Source: Sphingomonas cannabina
Lineage (GTDB): Bacteria; Pseudomonadota; Alphaproteobacteria; Sphingomonadales; Sphingomonadaceae
Direction of reading: 5' to 3'
Length of the DNA: 64,000 bases
NCBI RefSeq assembly: GCF_021391395.1
Contig: NZ_CP090059.1
Span: 3,891,001 to 3,955,000 of the forward strand
Position 1 is the first letter of the stretch. Every line of letters starts with the position of its first letter. The notes below the pieces were generated by a model, which did no database searches, had not been told where the DNA came from, and worked only from the letters and a program-made list of their open reading frames with translations. The position numbers and the translations under genes were made by a program. Positions 35,360-42,851 of the stretch are shown here, piece by piece.

Positions 35360-36700
35360 ATGAGCTTCGCCGATCTCGGCCTTTCAGACGAATTGCTGCG
35401 CGCGGTGACGGAGTCCGGCTACACCGAGCCGACTCCGATCCAGGCGAGCGCCATCCCCAGCGTGCTGATGATGCGCGACCTGATCGGCATCGCCCAGACC
35501 GGCACCGGCAAGACCGCCAGCTTCGTGCTGCCGATGATCGACATCCTGGCGCAGGGTAGGTCTCGCGCGCGGATGCCGCGCTCGCTGATCCTCGAGCCGA
35601 CGCGCGAGCTCGCCGCGCAGGTGGCCGAGAATTTCGAGAAATACGGCAAGTACCACAAGCTCTCGATGGCGTTGCTGATCGGCGGCGTGTCGATGGGCGA
35701 CCAGGTGAAGGCGCTGGAGAAGGGCGTCGACGTGCTGATCGCGACGCCGGGGCGGCTGATGGACCTGTTCGGGCGCGGCAACATCCTGCTGACCGGCTGC
35801 GACCTGCTGGTGATCGACGAGGCCGACCGGATGCTCGACATGGGGTTCATCCCCGACATCGAGGAAATCTGCACCAAGCTGCCCAAGACCCGGCAGACCT
35901 TGCTGTTCTCGGCGACGATGCCGCCGCCGATCAAGAAGCTGGCCGACAAGTTCCTGTCGAACCCCAAGACGATCGAGGTCGCGCGGCCGGCGACGACCAA
36001 CACCAACATCACGCAGAAGCTGGTCCAGACCACGACGATGAAGAAGCGCGACACGCTGCGCGCGCTCATCGACCGCGACAATGTTTCGACCGCGATCGTC
36101 TTCTGCAACCGCAAGACCACGGTGCGCGAGCTCAACAAGAGCCTGAAGCGTCACGGCTACCGCTCCGGCGAGATCCACGGCGACATGGAGCAGCCGCAGC
36201 GCCTGGCCGAGCTCGAGCTGTTCAAGCGCGGCGAGATCAACATCCTCGTCGCCTCCGACGTCGCCGCGCGCGGGCTCGACATCAAGGGGGTCAGCCACGT
36301 CTTCAACTTCGACGCGCCCTGGCATCCCGACGACTATGTCCACCGCATCGGCCGCACCGGCCGCGCGGGCGCGACCGGCACCGCCTATACGCTGGTGACG
36401 TCCGAGGACGCCGAGAACATCGAGAACATCGAGAAGCTCACCGGCCAGACCATCCCGCGCGAGACGGTCGAAACCGAAGACCGCGAGAAACCCAAGCGGG
36501 TCCGGCGCGGCGAGAAGGCAGCCGGCGAGGCTGAGGCGCCGCGTGAGCGCAAACCGCGGCGCGAGGCAGAGCCTACCGCTCCGGCGCGCGAGGCGAAGCG
36601 GCCGCGCCGCGACGACCGCCGCCAGAGCCGCGACGACGGGCCGGACGAGGGCTGGAACGGTCCGGTGCCGGCGTTCCTCGAGGTCAAGCTCGGGGCGTAG
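35360..36700 (+). CDS. DEAD-box RNA helicase (RhlE/DeaD type)
   Basis: A 446-residue ATP-dependent RNA helicase. Motifs in order: Q motif with PTPIQ, motif I AQTGTGKT, Ia PTRELAAQ, GG, Ib ATPGRLMD, II DEAD (VIDEADRML), III SAT, IV IVFCNRK, V ASDVAARGLDI, and VI HRIGRTGRAG. The tail (from about 385) is basic and disordered, rich in Arg, Glu and Pro, as in RhlE-type helicases that act in ribosome assembly or RNA decay. It is monocistronic or followed by the DUF1289 gene 15 bases on. Confidence 0.95.
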   Translation: MSFADLGLSDELLRAVTESGYTEPTPIQASAIPSVLMMRDLIGIAQTGTGKTASFVLPMIDILAQGRSRARMPRSLILEPTRELAAQVAENFEKYGKYHKLSMALLIGGVSMGDQVKALEKGVDVLIATPGRLMDLFGRGNILLTGCDLLVIDEADRMLDMGFIPDIEEICTKLPKTRQTLLFSATMPPPIKKLADKFLSNPKTIEVARPATTNTNITQKLVQTTTMKKRDTLRALIDRDNVSTAIVFCNRKTTVRELNKSLKRHGYRSGEIHGDMEQPQRLAELELFKRGEINILVASDVAARGLDIKGVSHVFNFDAPWHPDDYVHRIGRTGRAGATGTAYTLVTSEDAENIENIEKLTGQTIPRETVETEDREKPKRVRRGEKAAGEAEAPRERKPRREAEPTAPAREAKRPRRDDRRQSRDDGPDEGWNGPVPAFLEVKLGA

Positions 36701-36715
36701 CTCGCCCCGCGATCA

Positions 36716-36946
36716 ATGGACGACGATCTCTTCGAATATTCCGAGCCGGCAAGGGTGCAGAGCCCCTGCATCAACGTCTGCGTGCTCGATCCCGCCACCG
36801 GCTGGTGCCTCGGCTGCGGACGCAGCGGAGACGAGGTGGAGGAATGGTCCAGCATCACCGACGCGCGGCGGCAGGCGATCCTCGACCGGCTGCCCGCGCG
36901 GCTCGAGGCGCTGCGGAACGGCTCCCGTCCCACCCGTTCGCCCTGA
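36716..36946 (+). CDS. DUF1289 family protein
   Basis: A 76-residue protein with the DUF1289 cysteine pattern (SPCINVCVLDPATGWCLGC), probably a small metal- or Fe-S-binding unit; function unknown. It lies 15 bases downstream of the helicase gene. Its last codons (from about RPTRSP) and its stop TGA at 36944-36946 come from a palindromic repeat, so the native C-terminus may have been replaced. Confidence 0.88.
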   Translation: MDDDLFEYSEPARVQSPCINVCVLDPATGWCLGCGRSGDEVEEWSSITDARRQAILDRLPARLEALRNGSRPTRSP

Positions 36947-37024
36947 GCTTGTCGAAGGGCTGTCCTTTCTTTCTCCGGCGTTTGAAGAAGAAGGACAGCC
37001 CTTCGACAAGCTCAGGGCGAACGG
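36934..37024. repeat. Palindromic repeat (family C, TTCGCCCTGAGCTTGTCGAA)
   Basis: The left arm begins CCGTTCGCCCTGAGCTTGTC at 36934; the right arm, beginning AAGGACAGCCCTTCGACAAG and ending GGGCGAACGG at 37024, is its complement over some 34 bases. The centre is CTCCGGCGTTTGAAG. This is a widespread repeat in sphingomonads and related genomes. It overlaps the 3' end of the DUF1289 gene. Confidence 0.88.
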
Positions 37025-37055
37025 GATTTGCGTGTCACATGCGAACCCAAGCGCG

Positions 37056-37679
37056 TCAGGCCGGCTCGTTCATCAGCGCATCGTCGAGCTCGTTGGCGCG
37101 GATCGCCGCCGGGCGCGCCGCCGCCCGATTGACGAAGGCCATGAACGCATCACGCTTGGGGATCGTCCCGAACGCCGTGCCCCAGGAGAGATGCGCGCCG
37201 ACATAGAGGTCGGCCGCGCTGAAGCGATCGCCGGTCAGCCAGCGCTCGCCGAGGCCGCTCACCGCGCTCTCCAACGTGTCGATCGTGCGCTCGTAGCAGC
37301 CGAAGCCGAACATCCGCTGCTGCTGCTCGCTCGGCTCCCAGCCGGCGGCGCGGCTGCTCACCGCCTGCTCGACCGGGCCGGCGGCAAAGAACAGCCAGCG
37401 GTAATAATCGGCGCGATCGTCGGTCGGCGGCGCCATGCCCGCGTCGGGAAAGACATCGGCGAGATGGGCGCAGATCGCGGCGCATTCGGTCACCGTCCGC
37501 CCCTTGTGGACGATCGAGGGGACCTTGGCCATCGGGTTGACCGCGCGATACTCGTCGCCCCTCAACCCGCGCTCGAAATCGAGCACCTTGGTCTCGTAAT
37601 CGGCGCCGACTTCCTCCAGCATCCAGCGGATGATCCGCCCGCGCGACTGCGGGTTGGTGTAGAAGATCAGATCGCTCAT
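37056..37679 (-). CDS. Glutathione S-transferase family protein
   Basis: A 207-residue GST. Seen: an N-terminal thioredoxin-like domain (LIFYTNPQSRGRIIRWMLEE, with Ser in the catalytic region; NPMAKVPSIV with the cis-Pro; TECAAICAHLAD) and an all-helical C-terminal domain (GERWLTGDRFSAADLYVGAH). Substrate unknown. The ATG at 37679 has GAGGAGAGG upstream. It follows the dienelactone hydrolase gene by 17 bases, so the two are probably cotranscribed. Confidence 0.9.
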   Translation of the reverse strand: MSDLIFYTNPQSRGRIIRWMLEEVGADYETKVLDFERGLRGDEYRAVNPMAKVPSIVHKGRTVTECAAICAHLADVFPDAGMAPPTDDRADYYRWLFFAAGPVEQAVSSRAAGWEPSEQQQRMFGFGCYERTIDTLESAVSGLGERWLTGDRFSAADLYVGAHLSWGTAFGTIPKRDAFMAFVNRAAARPAAIRANELDDALMNEPA

Positions 37680-37696
37680 CGTCCTCTCCTCGATCG

Positions 37697-38569
37697 TCAC
37701 AAGGCCTTTTCGAACAGCGCCAGCAGCCGCGCCCAGGCCTTTTCCGCCTGCGCCTGGTTGTAGACCCGGCTGTCGGGCGGGCACCAGCCGTGCATCGCGC
37801 CGGCATAGACCTCGATCTCGGCCGGGACCTTGGCGGCGGCGAAGGCCTCGCGCAGCTTGTCCTTGTCGGTCGGCGAGCGCTGGTCGTCGTTTTCCGCGAT
37901 CGCAAACAGATAGCTGCCCTTGAGTCGAGGGGCGAGCAGATGGGGGCTGTCGGGCGCATCGGTGACGAGCGCCGCGCCGTGGAAGGACGCGCCCGCCTGC
38001 ACCCGGTTCGAAACCGCGGCGGCGGTGCGGAGCACCATCGGACCGCCCATGCAATAGCCGGTGCTGCCCAGGCCGCGCTTGGTGTCGACCTGCGGCTGCG
38101 CATCGAGGAAGGCGGTGAAGGCCTTGCCGTCACTGACGACGGCATCCGGAGTCAGCTTGGCGCGCCAGGGCCCCATCCGCTCGCGCACCGCCGGCTGGTC
38201 GAAGGATTCGCCGGGGCTGAAGATCGGCGCCTTGGTCGAACGGTAGAATTGGTTGACCGTCAGCACGGCATAGCCCGACTGCGCGAGCCGGTCCGCCATC
38301 TGCCGGAAAGCGGGGCGCAGACCCATGATGTCGGGCCACACCAGCACGCCGGGATGCTTGCCTCCGGTCGGCGCGACGAAATAGGCGTCGGCCTTGCCGT
38401 CCGGAGTGTCGATGGTGACGTCGCGGCCGGCGACCTCCTTGGCGTCGGCGGGGGACGACAGCAGCGCGGCTAGACCAGCGGCGCCCGCCATCACCCCGAA
38501 ACGGCGACGGGTGAGCGCATCGCTCGCCAGCAGGCGGTCGTTGTCTTCGGCGGTCAGCTCGTCACACAT
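37697..38569 (-). CDS. Dienelactone hydrolase family protein with Tat signal
   Basis: A 290-residue alpha/beta-hydrolase. Seen: a twin-arginine signal (TRRRFGVMAGAAGLAALL, residues about 20-38) and the nucleophile Cys in GSTGYCMGGP (family GxCxGG); Asp in AENDDQRS and His in GAMHGWCPP complete the triad. Export by Tat suggests a periplasmic enzyme; substrate unknown. The ATG at 38569 follows AAGGAG. It is the upstream partner of the GST gene. Confidence 0.88.
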   Translation of the reverse strand: MCDELTAEDNDRLLASDALTRRRFGVMAGAAGLAALLSSPADAKEVAGRDVTIDTPDGKADAYFVAPTGGKHPGVLVWPDIMGLRPAFRQMADRLAQSGYAVLTVNQFYRSTKAPIFSPGESFDQPAVRERMGPWRAKLTPDAVVSDGKAFTAFLDAQPQVDTKRGLGSTGYCMGGPMVLRTAAAVSNRVQAGASFHGAALVTDAPDSPHLLAPRLKGSYLFAIAENDDQRSPTDKDKLREAFAAAKVPAEIEVYAGAMHGWCPPDSRVYNQAQAEKAWARLLALFEKAL

Positions 38570-38659
38570 CCGCAGGCTCCTTTCCGCTCGGCCAGTGAAT
38601 CGGCGGCCGTCGTTGCGGGAGCTTATCGTTCCGGACGGGTCAGGTCACGTGCTGCGCTT

Positions 38660-38685
38660 AGCCCCTCCCCTTCACGGGAGGGGCT
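38660..38685. terminator. Hairpin downstream of trcR
   Basis: AGCCCCTCCC (38660-38669), CTTCAC, GGGAGGGGCT (38676-38685): a perfect 10-bp stem in the 128-base gap after trcR. On the minus strand it ends with AAGCGC, not a T-run, so it may instead be a short member of the G-rich repeat group. Confidence 0.5.
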
Positions 38686-38697
38686 CAGGAGAAAGCT

Positions 38698-39378
38698 TTA
38701 CTGCTTGAACAGAGTCTCGGCAGTATGCTCGACGGGCGCCTCTTCGCCATCGCCCGCGGCGATCTCGGCATCGCGGGTCGCCTGGTCGCGCTCGGCGCGG
38801 AGCTGCTCGATCAGCGCCTCGCGATCGCCGGCCAGCCGCTCGTCGGTCGGCGCCTCGAGGCCTGCCGCCTTCGCCGCCTTAGCGACCAGCGCGTCGAGCT
38901 CGCGCTGCGAGCACAGGCCCAGCGTCACCGGGTCCTTGGGCACGATGTTGGCGATGTTCCAATGCGTGCGGTCACGGATCGCAGCGATGGTGTTGCGGGT
39001 GGTGCCGATCAGCTTGCCGATCGCGCCGTCCGAGATCTCCGGGTGGTTGCGGATGATCCAGGCGATGCCGTCGGGCTTGTCCTGGCGCTTCGATACCGGC
39101 GTGTAGCGCGGGCCCTTGGTGCGGCGGACCTGCTCCGGCCCCTTCTGCATCTTGAGGCGATAGTCGGGATCGGCTTGCCCCTTCTCGATCTCCTCCATCG
39201 TGAGCTCGTGCGCGCGCACCGGATCGCGGCCGGTGAGCTTGGTCGCAGCGGTGTCGTCGGCGATCGCCTGCACCTCCAGGATATGGAGGCCGCAGAAGTC
39301 GGCGATCTGCTCGAACGAGAGCGAGGTGTTGTCGACCAGCCAGGAAGCGGTCGCATGCGGCATCAGCGGCTGGGCCAC
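38698..39378 (-). CDS. trcR: Cell-cycle transcriptional regulator TrcR (DUF1013)
   Basis: A 226-residue protein matching the alphaproteobacterial DUF1013/TrcR family, described as a factor that works with RNA polymerase in cell-cycle transcription. Seen: MAQPLMPHATASWLVDNTSL at the start; FEQIADFCGLHILEVQ, a helix-turn-helix-like stretch; NHPEISDGAIGKLIGTTRNT; and an acidic variable tail. The GTG at 39378 (family M-A-Q-P-L) has GGAGGA seven bases upstream, deciding the start. It is divergent from the GH35 gene that opens the pectin locus. Confidence 0.9.
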   Translation of the reverse strand: MAQPLMPHATASWLVDNTSLSFEQIADFCGLHILEVQAIADDTAATKLTGRDPVRAHELTMEEIEKGQADPDYRLKMQKGPEQVRRTKGPRYTPVSKRQDKPDGIAWIIRNHPEISDGAIGKLIGTTRNTIAAIRDRTHWNIANIVPKDPVTLGLCSQRELDALVAKAAKAAGLEAPTDERLAGDREALIEQLRAERDQATRDAEIAAGDGEEAPVEHTAETLFKQ

Positions 39379-39561
39379 GAAAAAATCCTCCGGAAACAAT
39401 AAGGGCCGCCCCTCGCGGAGCGGCCGTGTCGTGACATGCGACTTAATCCGCATGGGCCGCGATGGCAAGCGCAGGCCTCCCGCACGGGCCGAGTTCCTGG
39501 CCGACAGACGACATCGTTTGACGGAAATGTTCGCCCGAGATACCCATATTTTGCATATCAA

Positions 39562-39573
39562 CATCATATGATG
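39562..39573. promoter_or_regulatory. 12-bp palindrome CATCATATGATG before the GH35 gene
   Basis: A perfect palindrome in an AT-rich stretch (39541-39575) of the divergent trcR/GH35 gap, just upstream of the GH35 ribosome site. A near-identical palindrome, CACCATATGGTG, lies before the second TonB receptor at 58031-58042. It looks like a regulator site (for example of a GntR-type protein); no such regulator gene is in the window. Confidence 0.55.
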
Positions 39574-39590
39574 AAAATGGAGGGGCGGTC

Positions 39591-42500
39591 GTGGCGGTTG
39601 ATGCCTTCAAGATAAAGTTGACGCCGCTCGCCCTGCTGCTTGCCGCAGCACTGCTGCCGCACGAGGCCTCGGCGCAGACCGCCCGGCAGACCGAGAACCT
39701 CTCCGCGCCGGTCAAGAACTTCGGCCGTGTCTCCTATGACGCGCGTTCGCTGATGATCGACGGCAAGCGGCTGGTGATCTGGTCGAGCGAGTTCCACCCC
39801 TTCCGCCTGCCGAGCCCCGACCTGTGGCGCGACGTGCTCCAGAAGATGAAGGCGAGCGGGTTCAACACCGTCGCGCTCTATTTCGACTGGGGCTACCACA
39901 GCCCGAAGCAGGGCGTGTACGACTTCACCGGCATCCGCGACGTCGAGCGGGTGCTGACGATGGCGGAGGAGGAAGGGCTCTACGTCATCACCCGCGCCGG
40001 CCCCTATGTGAATGCAGAGCTGACGCGCGGCGGCTTCCCCGGCTGGCTGGTCAACCAGCGCGGGCGCGCGCGCACCGACGATCCCGCCTATCTCGCCGCC
40101 GCCGACGAATGGCTGACGCAGGTGAACGCGATCATCGCGCGGCACCAGATCAACGGCGACGGCAAGGGCCACCGCGGCACCGTGATCCTGCACCAGATCG
40201 AGAACGAGCTGGCGCTGACCACCCCGGCGCAGCGGCGCTACATGGACCATCTCTATGCCAAGGCGCGTGTCGACGGCATCACCGTGCCGATCTTCCACAA
40301 TGATCAGGGCCGCAACGGCTATTGGGTGCCGGAAAGCTCGACCGTGCCGAACGTGGTGAAGGGGCCGAACGACCTCTACGCCTTCGACGGCTATCCCGGC
40401 GGCACCTGCACCGTCGCCGGCCGGCCGACCCGGGGATCGGCGGCGCCCGACTGGGGCTTCTACGGCCCGGGCGGGGCCAAGGGCGGCGCCTCCGCCTCCC
40501 CCGACACGCCGGGCTTCCTCGCGGAATTCGGCGGCGGCTGGTTCGACTATTGGGGATCGAACGGCGGATACGAGTGCAACGCCATCCAACGCGGCAAGCG
40601 GTTCCAGCGCGTGTTCTACGGCACCAATCTCGCCAACGGCATCGACATCCAGAGCTTCTACATGGGGTTCGGCGGGACGAGCTGGGGCTGGCTGGCCGCG
40701 CCCGTCGTCTTCACCAGCTATGACTACGGCGCCGCCATCTCGGAGGCGCGCGAGCTTCGCCCCAAGGCCGAGGAGCTGAAGCAGCTCGCCGGGCTGATCG
40801 CCTCGGTCCCCGACCTCGCGGGAATGGTGCCGGCCGGGCCGGCGACCGCCTCCTCGCCCGATATCCAAGTCTATCACAACCGTAGCCTGGAGAGCGACGC
40901 GCGCTTCCTGATGGTGACGCACCGGCCGTCCAATGCCGCGACCGACGACCGCTTCACCATCACTGCCGACCTGCCCGACGGCCGCTACAGCTTTCCGCAG
41001 GCGGAGCCGATGCGGCTCGACGGCTTCGACGCGAAATGGCTGGTGGCGGGGGTGACGCTGGGCGGCCAGCGGCTGGTCTATTCCACCTCCGAGCTGCAGG
41101 CGGCGATCCAGCAGGACGGCGGCGACCTGATGCTGCTCTACGGCCGCGCCGGCGAGCGCGGCGAGACTGTGCTGCGCTATAGCGCCGCGCCGACGGTGAC
41201 GGTGATCGAGGGCGACGTCCGCCACCGTTTCGACGCGTCGAAAGGTGACCTGATGCTCGACTATGCCCATGCCGGCCTCGCCCGCGTGCGCATCGAGGGC
41301 GGAGGGCGGCCGCCGCTCACCCTGCTGCTGACCGACGAGGCTGGTGGCGCGCAGTTCTGGCGTCACGACACCGCGGCCGGGCCGGTGCTGGTACGCGGCC
41401 CGGCGCTGGTCCGCGCGGCCGGAGCGCAGGGCTCGACGCTGGCGCTCACCGGCGACACCGCGGCCGCAACGCCACTCGAGCTATGGGCGCCGGCACGACT
41501 GCGCACCGTCACCTGGAACGGCGCGCGCGTGGAGCTGGCGGACGGTGCCGCCGGCAGCCGCAGGGCGACACGGCCGCTCGCCGGACCGGCGGACTTCGTC
41601 CTGCCGGCGCTCGCCAGCTGGAAGGTAAAGGCCGGCTCGCCCGAGGCAGCGCCCGATTTCGACGACAGCGGCTGGCTTGCGATCGACAACCGCGCCTATG
41701 CCAGCATCACCGCTAGGCCCGACGGCCAGCCCAACATGCTGATGGACGCCTATGGCTTCCACGAGGGCGACGTCTGGTATCGCGGCCGCTTCGCCGGGGG
41801 ACCGAACGCGGAGCGCATCCGGCTCTATTACGGCGCGGGCGGATCGGGGCTGGTGCAGGTCTTCCTCGACGGCAGGTTCATCGGTCAGGGCGAGACGCCC
41901 GGCGGGCTGCCGCGGCCGATCACCACCGGGGTCGCGGAGTTCGTGCTTCCCGATGCGGCGCGGGCGCCCGGCGAGCATGTGCTTTCGGTGATGGTCCGCA
42001 ACAACGGCCACAACTGGGATCTCGACTCCGACGATTTCCACAAGGAGGCGCGCGGGCTGATCTCGGTCTCGGTCGAGCCGCGGGCCGGCCCCAGCTTCGC
42101 CGTGCCGATCGCGTGGAAGATCCAGGGCCGCCGCGGCGGCGAAGAGCTGGCCGACCCGATCCGCGGCGTCGCCAACAGCGGCGGCCTCTACGGGGAGCGC
42201 GTCGGTTGGCACTTGCCGGGCTTCGACGACAGCGGCTGGACGGCGACAAGGTTGCCGGCCGCCAAGGCACAGCCGGGCACCAGCTGGTATCGGACCGAAT
42301 TCACCCTCGCCGTGCCCAAGGGCCAGGATGCCACGATCGCCGTCCAGTTCGGCGATCCCGCCAAGCCCCGCTCGCCGGTCGACTATCGCGCGCTGCTGTT
42401 CGTGAACGGGTGGAACATGGGGCAGTTCATCGCCCATGTCGGTCCGCAGCGGATTTTTCCGATCCCAGAGGGCATCCTCAACCATCGCGGCCGCAACCAT

Positions 42501-42638
42501 ATCGCGCTGGCGGTCACGTCGGACGGCAAGCCCGGCAATGCGCTGGAGGAAGTCCGGCTGGTGACGCTGCGCAACGTCAAGGGCGGAATCCCTGTCCGCG
42601 TTGTCGAGGCGCCCGCGAGCCCATCCGAGCTCCGATAG
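39591..42638 (+). CDS. Glycoside hydrolase family 35 beta-galactosidase, exported
   Basis: A 1015-residue exo-beta-galactosidase that would trim galactose from galactan or arabinogalactan side chains of rhamnogalacturonan-I. Seen: a signal peptide ending EASAQ (about residue 29); a TIM barrel with the GH35 opening WSSEFHPFRLPSPDLW; the acid/base E206 in HQIENE; the nucleophile E312 in LAEFGGGWF; and C-terminal jelly-roll domains typical of multi-domain GH35 enzymes. The GTG at 39591 follows GGAGGGG. It is the first gene of the rightward polysaccharide locus. Confidence 0.92.
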   Translation: MAVDAFKIKLTPLALLLAAALLPHEASAQTARQTENLSAPVKNFGRVSYDARSLMIDGKRLVIWSSEFHPFRLPSPDLWRDVLQKMKASGFNTVALYFDWGYHSPKQGVYDFTGIRDVERVLTMAEEEGLYVITRAGPYVNAELTRGGFPGWLVNQRGRARTDDPAYLAAADEWLTQVNAIIARHQINGDGKGHRGTVILHQIENELALTTPAQRRYMDHLYAKARVDGITVPIFHNDQGRNGYWVPESSTVPNVVKGPNDLYAFDGYPGGTCTVAGRPTRGSAAPDWGFYGPGGAKGGASASPDTPGFLAEFGGGWFDYWGSNGGYECNAIQRGKRFQRVFYGTNLANGIDIQSFYMGFGGTSWGWLAAPVVFTSYDYGAAISEARELRPKAEELKQLAGLIASVPDLAGMVPAGPATASSPDIQVYHNRSLESDARFLMVTHRPSNAATDDRFTITADLPDGRYSFPQAEPMRLDGFDAKWLVAGVTLGGQRLVYSTSELQAAIQQDGGDLMLLYGRAGERGETVLRYSAAPTVTVIEGDVRHRFDASKGDLMLDYAHAGLARVRIEGGGRPPLTLLLTDEAGGAQFWRHDTAAGPVLVRGPALVRAAGAQGSTLALTGDTAAATPLELWAPARLRTVTWNGARVELADGAAGSRRATRPLAGPADFVLPALASWKVKAGSPEAAPDFDDSGWLAIDNRAYASITARPDGQPNMLMDAYGFHEGDVWYRGRFAGGPNAERIRLYYGAGGSGLVQVFLDGRFIGQGETPGGLPRPITTGVAEFVLPDAARAPGEHVLSVMVRNNGHNWDLDSDDFHKEARGLISVSVEPRAGPSFAVPIAWKIQGRRGGEELADPIRGVANSGGLYGERVGWHLPGFDDSGWTATRLPAAKAQPGTSWYRTEFTLAVPKGQDATIAVQFGDPAKPRSPVDYRALLFVNGWNMGQFIAHVGPQRIFPIPEGILNHRGRNHIALAVTSDGKPGNALEEVRLVTLRNVKGGIPVRVVEAPASPSELR

Positions 42639-42773
42639 CCGACGCGGCGATCGCCTCGGCATCACTGCTGCCGTCGGTCGCGACAGCATTGGGCCGAGCC
42701 TGCGCATTCTCCTTCACAAATAGCCGGCGGCCGCGTGCCCCGCCCGCTCGCACCATCTAGCCAACTCGACTTT

Positions 42774-42814
42774 TATGACTTATAGTATGAATACTATTCT
42801 CATAATTTGAGAAT
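42774..42814. promoter_or_regulatory. AT-rich promoter region with inverted repeat before the first TonB receptor
   Basis: TATGACTTA (42774-42782), then ATTCTCA-TAATT-TGAGAAT (42796-42814), a perfect 7-bp inverted repeat flanked by GAATAC and ATTC. TATGACTTA also occurs on the minus strand before the GH2 gene at 50300-50308. A regulator site is inferred. Confidence 0.5.
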
Positions 42815-42851
42815 ATTCGGCCCGAAGAGGCGAATCACAGGGAGGAGAGAA

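Noticed and set aside
39564..41366. 600-codon minus-strand ORF opposite the GH35 gene
   Set aside because: Codon composition and residue content are typical of antisense frames; the GH35 catalytic motifs lie on the plus strand.
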